A stretch of DNA of 64,000 nt from Welwitschia mirabilis (lineage: Eukaryota; Gnetophyta; Gnetopsida; Welwitschiales). The DNA lies in the NCBI GenBank assembly GCA_051453625.1, contig JBOZIK010000001.1, positions 239,559,802 through 239,623,801 of the forward strand, in the 5' to 3' direction. A program made the translations under genes and the position numbers. The notes beneath the pieces are model-generated. The model saw only the letters and a program-made list of their open reading frames with translations, was not told the origin of the DNA and made no database searches. Shown here piece by piece: positions 32,974 to 46,762 of the stretch; the stretch's first letter is position 1, and each line of letters starts with the position of its first letter.

Positions 32974-33016
<43 letters not shown>
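32974..33016. repeat. (AG)n microsatellite
   Basis: About 21 uninterrupted AG units, preceded by a purine-rich run from about 32,925. Confidence 0.95.
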
Positions 33017-33019
<3 letters not shown>

Positions 33020-33234
33020 CTAAAAACTTGTAAATTAAAAATAGTGAAGACCATGTGTATATGTTTAAATACATCCATGATTATAAGTTTTATTTAAAGC
33101 CCTATGTTGAACCTTAATTAAGATTAACACACATTCATATGCATTATTTTCTTTGATTTGTTTATGTTCTATGTGAGTAATGTTAACTTTATATGTATAT
33201 TTCTTTGACCAATCCTCTTGTTTTCTAAGAGTAA

Positions 33235-33254
33235 TCCTCCTCCTCCTCCTCCTT
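33235..33254. repeat. (TCC)n microsatellite
   Basis: Six TCC units, followed by a duplicated word ccttacttctaaaag (starting about 33,252 and 33,273). Confidence 0.85.
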
Positions 33255-33712
33255 ACTTCTAAAAGGTTGCTTCCTTACTTCTAAAAGAGTAAGTATGTTG
33301 TGTTACAAAATGGGATGAAGACACCCCTAGTGTGAAATACATTGACCTAAAATAACTAGCTTTAAGAAAAAGGGATGAAGACATCATTAAGCATCAACAA
33401 CTACCCAACCCTTAAGGAAATTAATAGATTAGTACTTAAGTAATGTAGATATGCGAAAACACCTTGGCAACAATAAAAGAAAAAGATTGATACACACCAT
33501 AAGAAGTCTTTATACTTTGGAAAGAGACCCAAATGATTATCTAGCATCATTATGTGACTTGAATCCTTCTTAACCTCTTTCACTCCTAAATATTCTTATT
33601 TTAATAGAGGGTAATGACTTTTTATCTAAAAGCTTGCTTGATTTTTGAAATAATTACTTTATGAGTAATCCCTAGTAAGAAACTTTTCATGCTCTGGATA
33701 AACAAATAATAC

Positions 33713-33958
33713 TTATTTCTTGACATCTAATGGTTCATTTTTAGGTTTATGAACTTTAGAAGGAGAAGTGAGGAAAAATCACCCCTCTCTTGTAGAGGTT
33801 GCTGAGGAGAAGGATTTTTTTCTTCTTAAAGTAGGTTCTAAACTAGCTTGGGGTGGTCCATTGTTAGGATTTCCTACCCTCTCTATCTTAAATCTTCACT
33901 TTTTATTACTAGAACTCTTAGTGTCTATTAGATTTGGATGGGTTGATAGGGAGTGACC
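33713..33958 (-). pseudogene. Decayed unidentified ORF, probably retroelement
   Basis: One minus-strand frame is coding-like through two TGA codons at probable Trp sites. It contains RVGNPNNGPPQASLEPTLRR, then KSFSSATSTREG and SPSKVHKPKNEPLDVKK before TAA. Further minus-strand frames of similar texture run to about 34,250 (SSWLANKYINFFNVGLKEE) and again near 34,560. The hydrophilic, Ser/Lys-rich composition suggests a gag-type protein, but I do not recognise the family. The opposing plus-strand frame at 33,768-33,956 is its shadow. Confidence 0.3.
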
Positions 33959-34249
33959 TTGGAACCCTCTTGGGGTATTTGGTTTTCAATGGTTAAGGAT
34001 GGAGATGAAAATGCCTTATCCTCCCTATTATGCTTCTTATGCTTGAAAAGGTTTTAGAGTAGGATGTTTTAATACCCCTCGGTCTTAAACTATCAAAATA
34101 GCCTTGACCAATTCCAAGTGATAAGAAACGTCATTCTTCCTTAAGACCTACATTAAAAAAGTTGATATATTTATTGGCCAACCAAGATGAAGGTTCTTCA
34201 TTAAAACAAAATGTAGACATGTTAGTTTGGAGACATTATCATCTTAGGA

Positions 34250-37200
34250 AAATTAGTAGTCAATAAGATTAGCGTTAAGTTTCTAAAGAGATAAAATAAT
34301 GGCCCTCTTAATATGGCCAATTTTCATTTTTAAAATTTATTAAGGAAGAAATCAAAATCATTCCTTTTCCCATGAGAATTTAGAGGGACATTTTCATTCT
34401 CTTGAGGAATACTAAGGTAATTTGCTAGAGTAGCCTTTATTAACTCTATTTTAATGTAATGAAAATGGATGGAATCACCCCTTACAATAATTTAAAAAGA
34501 GGTTCAAATTAAGATCAAGGTTATCCTTTAGCATGATAAGGAGGTGTTTCCATCCCATAGACCTTGCTTTCTCCATAGTTCCTTGTTTACTTAATACATA
34601 GATGCGTTACCTGATTCAAAGAGTGGAGAATTTCCAATGGAAACTCTAAGTTTTTTGCAAAAAAAAAACCCTTTTGAAGGCATAAATAAAAGGGGATAAG
34701 AAGGTGTTTTCAAAGTAATCTTATTTCTAAGTTTTTGTATCTACTATAGTGCCATGTGTTCCATGTTTGAAGTTGCCATTGCATTGATGTTCCTTTTAAT
34801 AATCTCATTCAAAATTAAATTCCTACCATATTAATATACTTCTAGTACACTTAAGGAATAAGTATTAAATATTTTCATTGATACATTCACATAATGGATA
34901 GTTAATGGGGAGGTTTATGTCTCTTTTAACTAATTGATATCTAGTTAGAATTCTCTTTCTTAATAATAACCATATCAATATCTTGATTTTTCCCAGCATG
35001 ATTCCCTTTGCTTTATATTATAATATCTTTTGTGTTATGTAAGTGAATTTAGTGGATTTAAACATATGCTTACATAATTCTCTAGTATAATTTTATAAAT
35101 CTGTTTTCATTTATTTTGTAAATTCTTTTTATGTATGGATGCATAAGTTATCTTATCGAGCATGGTGCATAATAAACCTAGTTGCATTCATTTTGATAAG
35201 TTAAGAGCTTTAATGTCTTAGATTTAAATCTTATAATTTGCATATTGGCTTCTAGTTATACTCATGTAATTAAGATGCATAAGGTATGAGCTTTAATGTT
35301 TTTAGTACAAATCATAGATGAAAGGTAGAAATAACTTAATTGAAATTATACAAACTAATGTTCATATTTTCCTTTTTTCTTTTAATAATCTTATTCATCA
35401 TTCCATTTGTTTGATATTTATTATTTTTTCATTATCTGCTAAGGGACTAGCAAAATGCTAATTGAAGGATGTGATTACACTTTGATTTTCACAATGTGAG
35501 CCTCTTAAAGTTTAGTAAATTAATTATATTGTGGTTATAAATAATATTTTTCTACACCTTAATGTATGTAATAGATTCTAATATATGAAAGATGTGCCAT
35601 AGTGGTCAAGTTTTATGTAGTAGTTTTAAATAAGAAACTAGGGTTTCTATTATAGTATAGGGGACTGTAATTATCATTATCTCACATAGAAAGTAAAGGT
35701 ATTTTGAAGCTTATGAGGAACATCAAATGTTTCATGGAAAAATCTTTATTTATCTCAAATAATTAATGAGAGTGATTTATGTTACAAAAATTAATGAATT
35801 AGTAATTGTAATGGTTGATAGTTAGAACTTCAAAAAGAAAAAGATCAAATATTATATATAAGAAGATATGATATCATCAAGTTGTGTAAAGAATTTTGAT
35901 CTGATGTGGCTACAACTAGACTATGGTATTAATAGGTTATGAATAAGATAGAATACTAGATGAATAACATAATAATTAAACTAACAACTACAAGGTTACA
36001 AGAGCACTTCTCTACCATAAGAATGTCTACAAGGAGACATAAGAAAGGAAATCATACTATGAATTTCATAAAATCAAAAATAATATAAATTAAAATAAGT
36101 AAATATATTTAGAAACTACAATTTTTATGATATTGTAGTTGTAAGAAAGAATATTTTATAAAGTTTGACAATAAAGTATAAACTTATTAAAAATATAAGG
36201 TGTCTACAAAAGCACTTTCATTAGGCAAAATACATTACATATGAATAAAGTTTTGATAAAATTATTTTTTAACTAAAACATTAAATTCCTTATACTTTAA
36301 ATATTCCAAAAGGTAAAATAAAATAATTGACATTTTTTCAAGAGAAGAAATTCAAAACATTATGAAGCAAGACAACAAGAAATGCATAAAAAGCTATAGA
36401 GTAAGATATCAGATTTTGTTTTTAGGTTATTTCTTATTTTTCATATTTGAATTTTCTAGAATAGTATTTAATTAAGAGATTGTTTGAGGAATATGTTGTG
36501 CACATTAATTAAAGAAAAAATAAATTAAAAAAGAACACAAAATTTAGAAGAATAAGTATATAATTTACCAAACTTTATTGCCTAATTTTCAAGGAGTAAA
36601 AAAATAATAGAAAAACATCCTAGCATGAAATGATATCCTAGAATATTAATTCTCTTTCTATAACCATTTTATGTTCCTCAAATATTGGGATACATAAGAA
36701 AACTACATGATTTACTATGTTATGTTTGAAATGTAGTCAAGATAGTAGATCTTAGAAATTTAAAACAAAACAATAATATAATATTAGTTGTTTCTTCTCT
36801 TAGGATATAAAGAAGTATTCATTAATTTCAATAATATAGTTAAATAGGAAATAACATATGAAAATGATGGGAAGTTAAAGATAAATAAAAGTAGAGACAT
36901 GAAAATTGAGATAAATCTGAAGATAAGTATATATCTTTCAAGTGAATGAATATAAGGTTACCACGATACATGCATGTTAGCTTTGGTATTATAGGATGGC
37001 TCACATGGATGTTTGTAGTATTACATTTTTCCATAAATAGAATGTAGTAAGAGGACTTCCAAGGATTGGGAAACCAAACTAGGTATGTAAAGCTTTACTA
37101 GTAATTAGTCAGCTTGATAAATATATATTTGTGTGAATATTAAGCTTATAATTATTCTTTATCCTAAGTTACATAAATTAACCCTAAAAATGCTCATTAA

Positions 37201-38855
37201 TGTTATGACTTATTTAAGATGAGCTACTCTAATTACTTTTCTAATAATATTTTTTTTTGTTAGATTAAACTATCTACAACTCTAGTTTTCTTATAAAACT
37301 TAATATTATTTAGTATTAAAGTTCAAATAAAATTTTTATTACAAATTTTAATTTGATTATGAGCATTTCTAGAGTATTACCACTACGTAAAAAATTTTTT
37401 TTATGTTGAATTTTTATCTTAAAGAAATGTGTAAAATCTTGGAATATCATATTAAAAACAATAATTGTTAAGAAATATTAATCTAATGCTTTGATGGAGT
37501 ATTATGCTAACCAATATTAAGCAAATCCTTGTAACATACTTATTTAGGATAACTGAAAAGTTAACATATTAGCTATGAGAATAAATCTGTAAAAGAAGTT
37601 GGAGGAGAAATCTTTTAGCGTAAGCATTATAATTAAAATAAAAGGAAACACATAACTTTAGAATAGTTTTAGAGGCATAACTCTATTATAGAGCTAAACA
37701 TTATTTATGATAACATATATGGATAGTCATGCAAACTAACATAACCATAGATATATAAACCATTCTAAGGCCCTTGATGATTTTTATTTAAGCCTTAATT
37801 AAATAAATGATAGATAATCAACATAACAAAATAGTTTAGAACTAATTAGCATTTGTCTTTAGTAACTAGATCTAAGATACAACTTTTTATGTAAAAGTAC
37901 ATTTAACTATAATGTTTATAGTTGTCTTTACTCATCTTATTAAAATAAACTATGTGCTTATGTCATTGTTTCATAAGAAACTATTGTTAACCTTAGTATG
38001 TTATGATGTAGTATTCTCAAAGGATTAATTTTTTTACTCCATGAAATTATAGGAGATACATTTAAAGGGAAAGATGGAGAAAAAAGTATTATACTACTTA
38101 GACTTTACATAGGAAAACACAAGTTTGATTACTAAAGCTATCTATCCTTCATTATCTAGATTATATAATCTAAGCTATAATATTAGTATTTTGTAGACCA
38201 TGATAGTGATAGTGATAAATTCATAGTATATGCATAATAATATAATATTATTAACATTGCAGTTAAGGCATTGAGGATCTATGATATGTATTTATTGATT
38301 CTAGAAGACATCCAGGGAGAAATTTTATGTGGAATAGCATTGAAGATATGACAAAAATGCGTGAGATGATTATAATTTTCAAATCAGAATGGAATGGAAT
38401 GAGGGATAAAATAAATACAATGAAATTGTTATTCAAGGTTTCTTAACACAAATATAGCTTCTATCTCATATGTTTCATGGATTAATGAGGTGTCCAAACA
38501 ATTTACAAACCTTGAATGAACATTGAAAAATGTTTGAAAGATACATTCATTAAATTAAATACTAACCTTGATTAGATCTAATCTTGAAAAAATTTAAATG
38601 GAATTTAATATTAGAAGTAATGAAATAGAAAGAGGAAAAAAGAGAAAAAACTCTAAATTTATGGTTGATGAATTTCCTTTAAAATAAAAAGAAAAGGATT
38701 TAATGGCATAGGTTCCTTGCTTTTTTCATAAAGAAATGGATATCCCAGAGAAAGCATTTCAATATTATTTTAGAATAGGTCAAAGGAGAAAAAATCTCAT
38801 CACATTATCATATGCTTAAGGGACCTTTCCGCTCAAGATAAGATATGGTAATCAT
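34250..38855. other. AT-rich intergenic DNA, little recognisable
   Basis: There is no frame of recognisable product. A possible second SINE-like copy lies at 35,165-35,345. Short homopolymer A and T runs are common. A weak coding-like texture on the plus strand just before E4 (38,330-38,830) could be a remnant of an older element, but no motif supports this. Confidence 0.4.
35165..35345 (+). repeat. Possible SINE-like repeat, copy 2
   Basis: It shares the word pattern of 32,641-32,760 (aagttaagagctttaatgtct, cut here to its core agagctttaatgtct). That core recurs near 35,290 as gagctttaatgtttt. Boxes are degraded; included only because the two copies resemble each other. Confidence 0.25.
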
Positions 38856-40209
38856 TGTTTTACAATAAACTAGATTTAACGAAGTTTTGACTTAGTATCA
38901 TTCTTTCCATTGAGATAACTAGGATAGTTTTTAGAAGTTTGCACTAATGTTTAATTAATGTAAATTACAAATTGAGGAAAAGAAAAGAAGAAAAAGAAAA
39001 TAATTGAGAATAGTTTTAGTTTAAACTTCAACTTGGAAAAGGATAGAAGCAAGCTAGCTCCAAGGTTTTGCTGATTCATTTACTAGTAACCCTTCACTCT
39101 AAATTTATCCAATGCTTTCCCTACAACACACTTAAAACCATCAAGTATTTTTGGCTTATCTCATGATGACATAATATCATTTAATATATAAGTTATAGTA
39201 AACTCAATTTCCACTTGATCTTTCATAGTCTAAAAACAATAATGGAAAGTAAGAACTATAGGTACTTAAGTTTCATAAAATTTAAAGTCTTAGACCAAAT
39301 GATTAAAGAGCTTATTTGATATGAAATGAAGCTTAATGGTTAAGTTGCTACCTAAGCATTCCAAGTATAAAATGACTCATGACTTGAAATTAAAAGCAAC
39401 AAATTTATGTATTAAGGAAAAGGCATTTATAATAAATGAAGAAGGATGTAAATAGAACTCCTTAAGTAATCCTTGAAGACAAGATAACTTTTCAAAGAGT
39501 TTCTTAAAAGGTAATCATGAGTTGATGTTCGAAGGTTATAAACTTCTCCAAATCTAAAGATGATAAAACAAAGGGCTTAAGGCCCCTTTATAGGCAAAGA
39601 TGGGATAGGGGATGGTTACAAGCCCTTGGATTATAGCATTAGGTAGATAGTTACATAATGATGGCATTAGTTAGGATGGTTTATCATCTTTTAAATTTGT
39701 TAAAGATCCTTATGATGAGGCTAACTCTTGCTTTCTACATGCTGCTACTGTTGCTAACCACTATCGTTTCATGTGTCTCCACCATTATCCTACTCAACAA
39801 TGCTACATGTCACTTTTGATGTGCCATCGTCATCATTGCCATATGTCATTGAGAATGTAGTTTACTTTTGATGAGGAATTTATTCAAGCCCATAACTATA
39901 TAATTGATTTAATTCTTTATGGTAAGTCAGGAACATGAGATTTACACTATTTAGCATTGAATAAGTAATAATGCTAGCAGTCCCACATGATAGCGCCAAC
40001 ATTAAGTGAGAATGATAGTCATTTTTAGCATGTCTTTCAAGTTAACATAATTAACTTAAAAATGTTATGGTAAAAAAGTAAATTTATAGTTATTGTGAAA
40101 ATCAATAGAAGACATGTTTTTATGATAAAATTAATTATATTAATGTCTTTCATTAAGATAAATTAGTTAATTAACCTAATCATAATGTCAATTTTTTCAT
40201 GTTAACACA
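38856..40209 (-). repeat. E4 3' LTR
   Basis: On the plus strand it runs from TTG near 38,856 to ttaacaca at 40,209; on the minus strand it starts TGTGTTAAC. It aligns along its full length with 46,790-48,149 with many substitutions and small indels, so the insertion is old. A purine-rich stretch on the minus strand (AGTTAGAGAG) borders it at 40,210-40,219 as a polypurine tract. Confidence 0.85.
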
Positions 40210-41500
40210 CTCTCTAACTAAACTTTTCCTAGTGCTTTAGGAAAAAGTTAATATCAACATGATTAAACATGGAAAAGTTATTTTAAATCAAAGTGATTAA
40301 GTGTGAAATGACATAACTTTAAAAATTTTATAACCAATTTTCTATAATAAAGAATTAATATTTAAAAAAAAATTTAAAAAGTCATGTGAAAACTAGATGT
40401 CATACCCCCAATCAAAATTAAACCTTTTTCTTAAAGTTATATTGTGAAAATTATTAAAATAATTTTGAGAACATAGTTTTAGAAATATTTCCATGAGTTC
40501 TTTTATTGAAAGCCATGTAAAATAACACAACTAAGCTAAGAAAGAGGAAAAACTAATTACAACAAAATAATATTTCATTTAGTGCTAAGTAAAAAGATAG
40601 TTCATAAAAATAGTTAATGCCTTATGATTTATTTCTTATGAAATGAGGGTAAAGTGAAATGAATGATGGAAATAGAAAATTAACATGTGTTATAGGACTT
40701 AATCAAAAACAAATGAATAAATGAGAATACTTACCTAAGTTAATAGCCCTTATTATATTTTTTTGTTTTTCAAATGAATCTCAAAATAAAAAAAGCTTAG
40801 TTTCAATTGAGTAACTCACCCAAATTCAAGAAATTGCCACAAACCCTAAGTATAAAGGTTAAAAGACAATAGGTCATATAAAACCTCTAATTCCTGCCTT
40901 TTTCTTTCCACTATTTTCTATCTCTACTAATCTATATGTCCTTAGTTAAAGCCTTTGAATAACATTGAGCATCCAGTGTTATGAAATTTTTTGCTAATAC
41001 AACAAAGCATGTTGTTTTATGCGAAAATCAATGTTGCATTGCAAGAAAGCATTATAGTATGATTTATTTAAACATATAATGATTAGATCATTAGAGCTAC
41101 ATTACCAGTTAGCATCTGTAGCCCCAATGTAATTAACTAAATCCAATTAAGTAGTTAATGATATGTGTGTTTAGAAAATAGATATATTATTTTATTTTGT
41201 TCATGTTCTCAAATTTATTTTTATGCACATTTAAAGTGGTAATTGGCTCATTAGCCTAATCAGGATAAATTTTGTCCTCATCAAAGGCTTTATACTTAAG
41301 AAATACATATGAAGGTAGATTCTACCTTTATTAGCCATCATTTACTAAGATTAAAAACCTTAAGTAAATGTACTTTTTAATAAATAAACTCAAAATAAGT
41401 GTATCTATTCCTTAAAAAATCATAAGTACACTTGATCGTAACCATTACTTAGGTGATAATAAGATCAATTATTATTAATTTTTTTTTTTAAGGGCAATTA
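40210..41500 (-). other. E4 region between integrase and 3' LTR
   Basis: Noncoding-looking AT-rich DNA inside E4. Athila-type elements often have a long segment here, sometimes with an envelope-like ORF. I see no such frame; all six frames are short. Confidence 0.4.
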
Positions 41501-42560
41501 ACTTGGGTTAGCAAGTCTCATAAATTCATAAGTCAATGGAATAGGTGGATGATAATGTTTAAGGTGATGTCCATTAACATTGAATAATTAGTGGGTTTTA
41601 AGGTTTTTAATGAGAAATACTCTAGTAAGAAAAACCTTTTTAATTAAAAATGGACCTTTTCACTTAGCAAATAGTTTGCCTGAAAAATAGATGTAATCCT
41701 GAGTTATAGATAAAAACTAGTTCTTCTTCCTTAAAATTTTTCCTAAGGATGTATTAATAATGAAAATTTTTCATCATTTATTTGTTTATCCTCATGCTTT
41801 TATAGGCGTTATTCCTAATTTTGTTCAATCATTAAATTGTATGACCCTTTTTCTTCATGCTACCTCTAGGTCTAAGTTTCATGTTTTTAATTACTCAATA
41901 TGCCTTATATGCAAGTTCTATAGGCAATAATAGACTTTTCCACAAACTAGCCTAAATAGAGATGTTTCTAAGGGAGTTTTGTAAGTTATGCGATAGGTTC
42001 ATAAAATGTCATTGAGCTTGAAAAGTAGTTTTATCTTATTAAGTTTACTAACTTCCATAAAATTTTCTTAATTTCTCTGTTTGTAACCTTAACTTGAATG
42101 CTAGTGTGGGGATGATAAGGTGTTACTACTTTGTGTGTGATCCCATGCTTAGCAAGAAGGTTATTAAATATTTTGTTACAAAGGTATATTCCTCCATAAC
42201 TAATTAGAACTCATGGATAGCCAAATCATGTTAAGGTATTTTCTTTAAAGAATTTTACTACAATTTGAGCATCATTTAATCAACATGCATAAGCCTCTAC
42301 TCATTTAGTCATGTAATCAAGATAGATGAAAATGTAATGATGCTTGTTCAAGGATTGATAAGGGCCTTGAAAATTAATTTCCTAAGTATCAAAGGTTTAA
42401 TAGCAAGAATGGGATTTAAGGACATCATTTGTCTTTGTAAAAGGCTTCCTAAATTTTAATAACTATTTCAAGTTTTATAATAAACATAAGATCTTTTAAG
42501 ATGAATGGCCAATAGAAACTAGATTAGAGGACTTTTATAGTAGTTTTATTGGCTAAATAA
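41500..42560 (-). pseudogene. E4 integrase
   Basis: The minus-strand frame contains YLDYMTK (first catalytic Asp kept), then NDAQIVVKFFKENTLT, then VLISYGG, where the family has D-G-G (Asp to Tyr), then [18 protein letters not shown] and PYHPHTS. QVKV with NREIK follows, where the family has Glu at the Lys (codon 42,088-42,090). The C-terminal segment near 41,600 resembles a GPFxIKxVFPYG block. Stops sit where Trp, Arg and Gln are expected. Two of three catalytic acids are lost. Confidence 0.85.
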
Positions 42561-42879
42561 TGGTCTTTATAAGCCTTAGAATGGTAATGTTTAAGAATAT
42601 TATGTATTTTAGTTTGGGAGACGCATTTATAGATAACTTAGTCTGGATAATATTTGAAAATATATGGACTATCCCAAAAGAAGAATTTGAACTAGCTTAA
42701 GAATCTCTTTTTATTATTATAAGTCTAGTGAAAAGGACTAGTCTTAGATACTATGTAGTTTGCAATATCTAGAAACTAAGGTACTTTCTTAACTAATAAG
42801 ATATGTTCATTAGGAAAAATGTATTAATGATAAGGGATGTTTATAGATTATCTTGAGTTAATTATGAAAGGGAATCTAC

Positions 42880-43250
42880 AACTACATTATCGAAGCCCTT
42901 TTTATCATTAATCTCTAGGTCAAATTCCTATAAAATGAGAATTCATCTGATTAGTATTATTCTTGAATCCGTTTTTACAAGAAGATATCTAAGGGATAAA
43001 TGATCTATATAGATAATCATATTAGATTCTAAAAGATATTATCTTAATTTCTCTAGAATAAAGACTATGACTAGCAACTCTTTATCCATAATAGTCTAGT
43101 TTAATTAAGTCTCATTTAATATTTTACTAGTGTAATAGATTATAGTTGATCTTATATCTATTTTTTATCTTAGAATGACTCCAACTATGTAGTCATTAGC
43201 ATCACATTTAAGGCCAAAAGGTAAATTCCAATTAGGTGGTTGAATGATAG
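42880..43250 (-). pseudogene. E4 RNase H
   Basis: The minus-strand frame reads IIYIDHLSLRYLLVKTDSRI, then EFDLEINDKKG and DNVVVDSLS. This matches the gypsy RNase H end (TDHxALRYLLxKKDAxPRLIRWxLLLQEFDLEI...VVADHLSR). Arg and Trp positions carry stops. Confidence 0.8.
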
Positions 43251-43760
43251 AAGTGAAAGTAAGTTTTTCCTTAAGATATTCAAAAGATTAACACTAGGGG
43301 TCTAATTGAAAGAGGAATCTTTACTTAAGAGATTACATAATGGTTTTGAAATTTTACTAAAATCCTTAATGAATCTCTTGTAATACCATACATGTCTTGG
43401 AAAAGATCTAATATCTTTTTGCTTTTGAGGAGTTAATAGATGTATAATTAGAGAAACCTTCATAGGATCTATTTAGATTCCTTCTTTAGAGATAACATGT
43501 CCTAATAGTATACCTTGATTAATCATAAAGAGACATTTTTCCCAATTAATAGTAAGGCATTATTTGATACATCACTCAAGAACACATTCTAAGTTATGCA
43601 AATAATGGTTAAAAGAGGTTCTATAGACCAAGAAGTCATTCATAAAGATTTAGACACTTGAATCTAATAAATTGGAGAATTTTAATGTCATATTATAGGA
43701 GGAGAATTTCATCAATCCATTCTTGTAATTAATTAAGGCATTTGAAGTATCTAGGAAAGG
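43250..43760 (-). pseudogene. E4 reverse transcriptase, C-terminal half
   Basis: The catalytic box reads FMND (Asn codon 43,638-43,640), where gypsy RTs have F/Y-x-D-D, a single G-to-A change. Downstream LTINWEKCLFMINQGILLGH and VISKEGI, then RSFPRHVWYYKRFIKDFSKI, are the thumb and connection. It would be catalytically dead. The N-terminal half, further right, is not readable. Confidence 0.85.
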
Positions 43761-45049
43761 TCTTTTTAAAATGATAGGTATTCATTGATTTAATGCATTT
43801 TCTATGTCAAAAACTATAAAGTCCACTAGAAAGTAACAAATATCAACCCTAATAATGACATCCTCTATAATTCCTAATGGTGTTTTTATAGAATTATTGG
43901 CTAGCTAGATTTGGAGTTTAGTATTTTTAAGTCCTTTCAAACCTCTTTGTAGTTCCATAGGAAAGCAAGTTTACACTAGCCCTTAAGTATAATAAAGATT
44001 GGATACTATGATGATTGTGATTGTAGGATATTTAAGGTTTTTATACTTAAATGGAATTGACTCTAAAGGATTACACTTATTATTGTACTAAGAAGGCTTT
44101 TCTTTTTACATTCATTTATCTTTTGACAGTGCACATGTCTTTTAAGAATTTTGCATAGGAAGGCACTTGCTTAGTGTATTCTATAAGAGGGATGTTTATC
44201 TTAACTTTTTTAGAGATCTCTAATGCCTCTAATTGTTTTTTCATGATATTATCTCTTTCAAGATGTTGGAGAAAAGGTAGATGTTTTTTATATAGGGCAA
44301 GGGTTTCTTATTTGTTTTATTCTTTTTCTTATTCTCTATGAAGGTCAGCATTTCCTTGGTTTTATTTCAGAAATGTGGAATTTCTACTTTTTTTTTCTTT
44401 TCAGATGAATGAACTTAATTTCTTTTATGTGTTCTAATCCTTTAATAAACCTAACTCACTTTGAATTTGGTTGAGTACTCATGAAAAGTCTGTCTATTTC
44501 CCTTTTTCCTTTATTTTAGGATGGAAAGTATTTGGGTTTGGATTTTTTGGAGTTATTGGAGAACTAAGGTAATTCATTGCATGTTTTGTTCAAGTTTGTT
44601 TAGTAAGGAGGAATGTTATTTTAATGATTTTTCATGGTTACAATTAAGTTGAACTTGGGGTTTCATAAAATGTTTTATCAAATCTTTAAAGGAGATGTAT
44701 GAGTATAGGTTTTGGTAGTTGGATGGAAAAGGATGATGATGAAAGTTGATTTCTTGATTGATTATCTTATTTTCAAGAAATGTTAGGGTTATTTCTCCAC
44801 CTTGGGTTGTGTTGCTTAAGAAAGGATCATTTTTTAGATTTTTTTCATTAGTACCTACTACATTTACTTACTCATTAATAGTGTTTTAAAATAAGAAAAT
44901 CAAAGGGCATTTAGCTTTTTATAGATATGAATATGACAAATCTGGCATTTTGGCTTAGTGACTATGGATGAAGATGAGTATGAGGCAGTTAAGAAGTCTA
45001 GTCTCCTTACTAGTTCATCTATCTTTTTATTAATATTAAAGTATTTAAG

Positions 45050-45440
45050 TATCTTAAATATGCTCATGGACCTAATGAGGTAATGAAATCTAGTTGGTTC
45101 AGTAGGTGTATCCTAGTTTTTTGAAACCTCAATCACACTTTTAAGGTATTTACAAACTTTGTTTATGGGCATGTTAATGATGTTTACTCTACTCATCATC
45201 TCAATTAGTTACATATTATTTGTGGTTAAACCATAATAGAAAAGCTTATTTATCTCCCTCATTTCAATCCATGTTTGAAGCATTTTTGTAATAAGTGTTT
45301 AAATCTCTCTAGGATTTGAGAAAATGTATCATGTTCTTTTTGTATGTAATCCATGATTTCCTTTTTTAAGACATACATTTTATGGTTGGAAAAGAATTTG
45401 AAAATAAAAGCCTTATTTAGATTACCCAAGTTCTTATGGA
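45050..45440 (-). pseudogene. E4 gag, central domain
   Basis: The minus-strand frame reads NLNKAFIFKFFSNHKMYVLK, then DTFSQILERFKHLLQKC, then a stop where Arg or Trp is expected, then FYYGLTTNN and QLIEMMSRV. It matches the Ty3/gypsy retrotransposon gag core (E-x-L-x-x-A-W-x-R-F...YxGL). The closest pattern I know is Athila-type gag. The region between here and 43,760 (protease and RT start) is too decayed to define. Confidence 0.7.
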
Positions 45441-46762
45441 AAAGGGTTTAAGGATGCAAAGCTAAGATTTTGCCTTTTCTTTTAAGGGTTTTGGAGGGGG
45501 GAGGAGGATGTAAGATGATTCTAAGGGCATTGTGAGTGTTTTAATATTAGGGAATGGTTTATAAGACACTCTCAAATTCCTTAAGCTGAAGGTAAGAGTC
45601 CTTAAATTCTAAGCCATTAAAATGAGGCAAAAGTTAGATAGTTGAATTCTTAAACTCTAATCTTTAATGTATGCATGGTAGCATGATGCATTAATATGTG
45701 CTTAGGCATCGTGATTGGAGATAATCATAAAGGACTTAACTAGCTTGATTAGTATTAGCCGTAGTGACTCATCTATGACTACTTCTAGGTAAGGTGAGGT
45801 GATAAGTTATTAATTAAGTGACTAGTTCTTGATTAGATGTGCCTCTACTAAATGGGTCACTTGGATCTTGTTGTTGAGATGAGGGGTCTTGTTGATTGTC
45901 ATTTGGCTCCGTTTAAGAAGAGAAGGATTAGTTTCTTTGGTTGTCATCATGGTGTTCATTTCATTACAAACTTCTTAAATTAGTCTAAGGGTTTATATTA
46001 TTTAAGGAATTCCTACTTAATCTTTCAAACCCATCATGGATCCAAGGCATCCTAAGATAGGTTCAGGCTAGTTTTAGATAGTTTTTAAAAGGTTTTTAAT
46101 AAAGACTATAAGATCAAATGGTTTAATAGATTTTATAAAAGATTTAACCAAAAACTTAGATTTATTTAATAATAGAAGAGAGTGGCACTAGTTAGGATAG
46201 ATAATGGAACTAGTTAGAACATGAGTTATAGTTTCAAGTTTTTCATAAAGTGTCAAAGATTGTTAGTAGGACATTTCATGTATTGTGTTCATAGTAAAAT
46301 AAAACTCAAATAAAAAATAAGCATTTATGACTTAACTCTTAACAAAATTATGAAATTTTTTTTAGATTTTAATATATATGATGTAGTGAATTTGTCAAAG
46401 AAAAAATTAAAAATTAAATTAAAAATGTAGTAGGTAAAGGAAAACATGCAACATAAGTTATATTTTTAGTTTTTAAATTTTTCTTTTTAAGCTACCTGTA
46501 AATAAACTATTAGACCTACACACAAAAATAAGTTAGAGTAAAAAAAAAATAGCTTTAAACTGGACTAGTTCATGTATCACTGGAATGGCTAGTATTAATC
46601 ACTAAAGGAAAACTAAAGAAACAATATATAAAATGAAAGAAAAAGAGGACTCATTTGGATATCATTGGAGTGAACTAGTACCCAACACTAAAAAAATGAA
46701 AAGTATCTAAAATGTTGTAAAAATTAAAGTAGATTATCTTCTAAGCTACTATTATATCATTA
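45441..46762 (-). other. E4 5' leader and gag N-terminus, unreadable
   Basis: This lies between the primer site and the recognisable gag core. No stable frame. A ggaggggggagg purine run lies at about 45,490. Confidence 0.4.

Noticed and set aside
32889-33074. Minus-strand frame with a long Leu-Ser run
   Set aside because: It is the (AG)n microsatellite translated.
38330-38830. Weak coding-like texture just left of E4
   Set aside because: Charged residues with frequent stops; no motif links it to LINE D or any family, so it was not annotated as an element.
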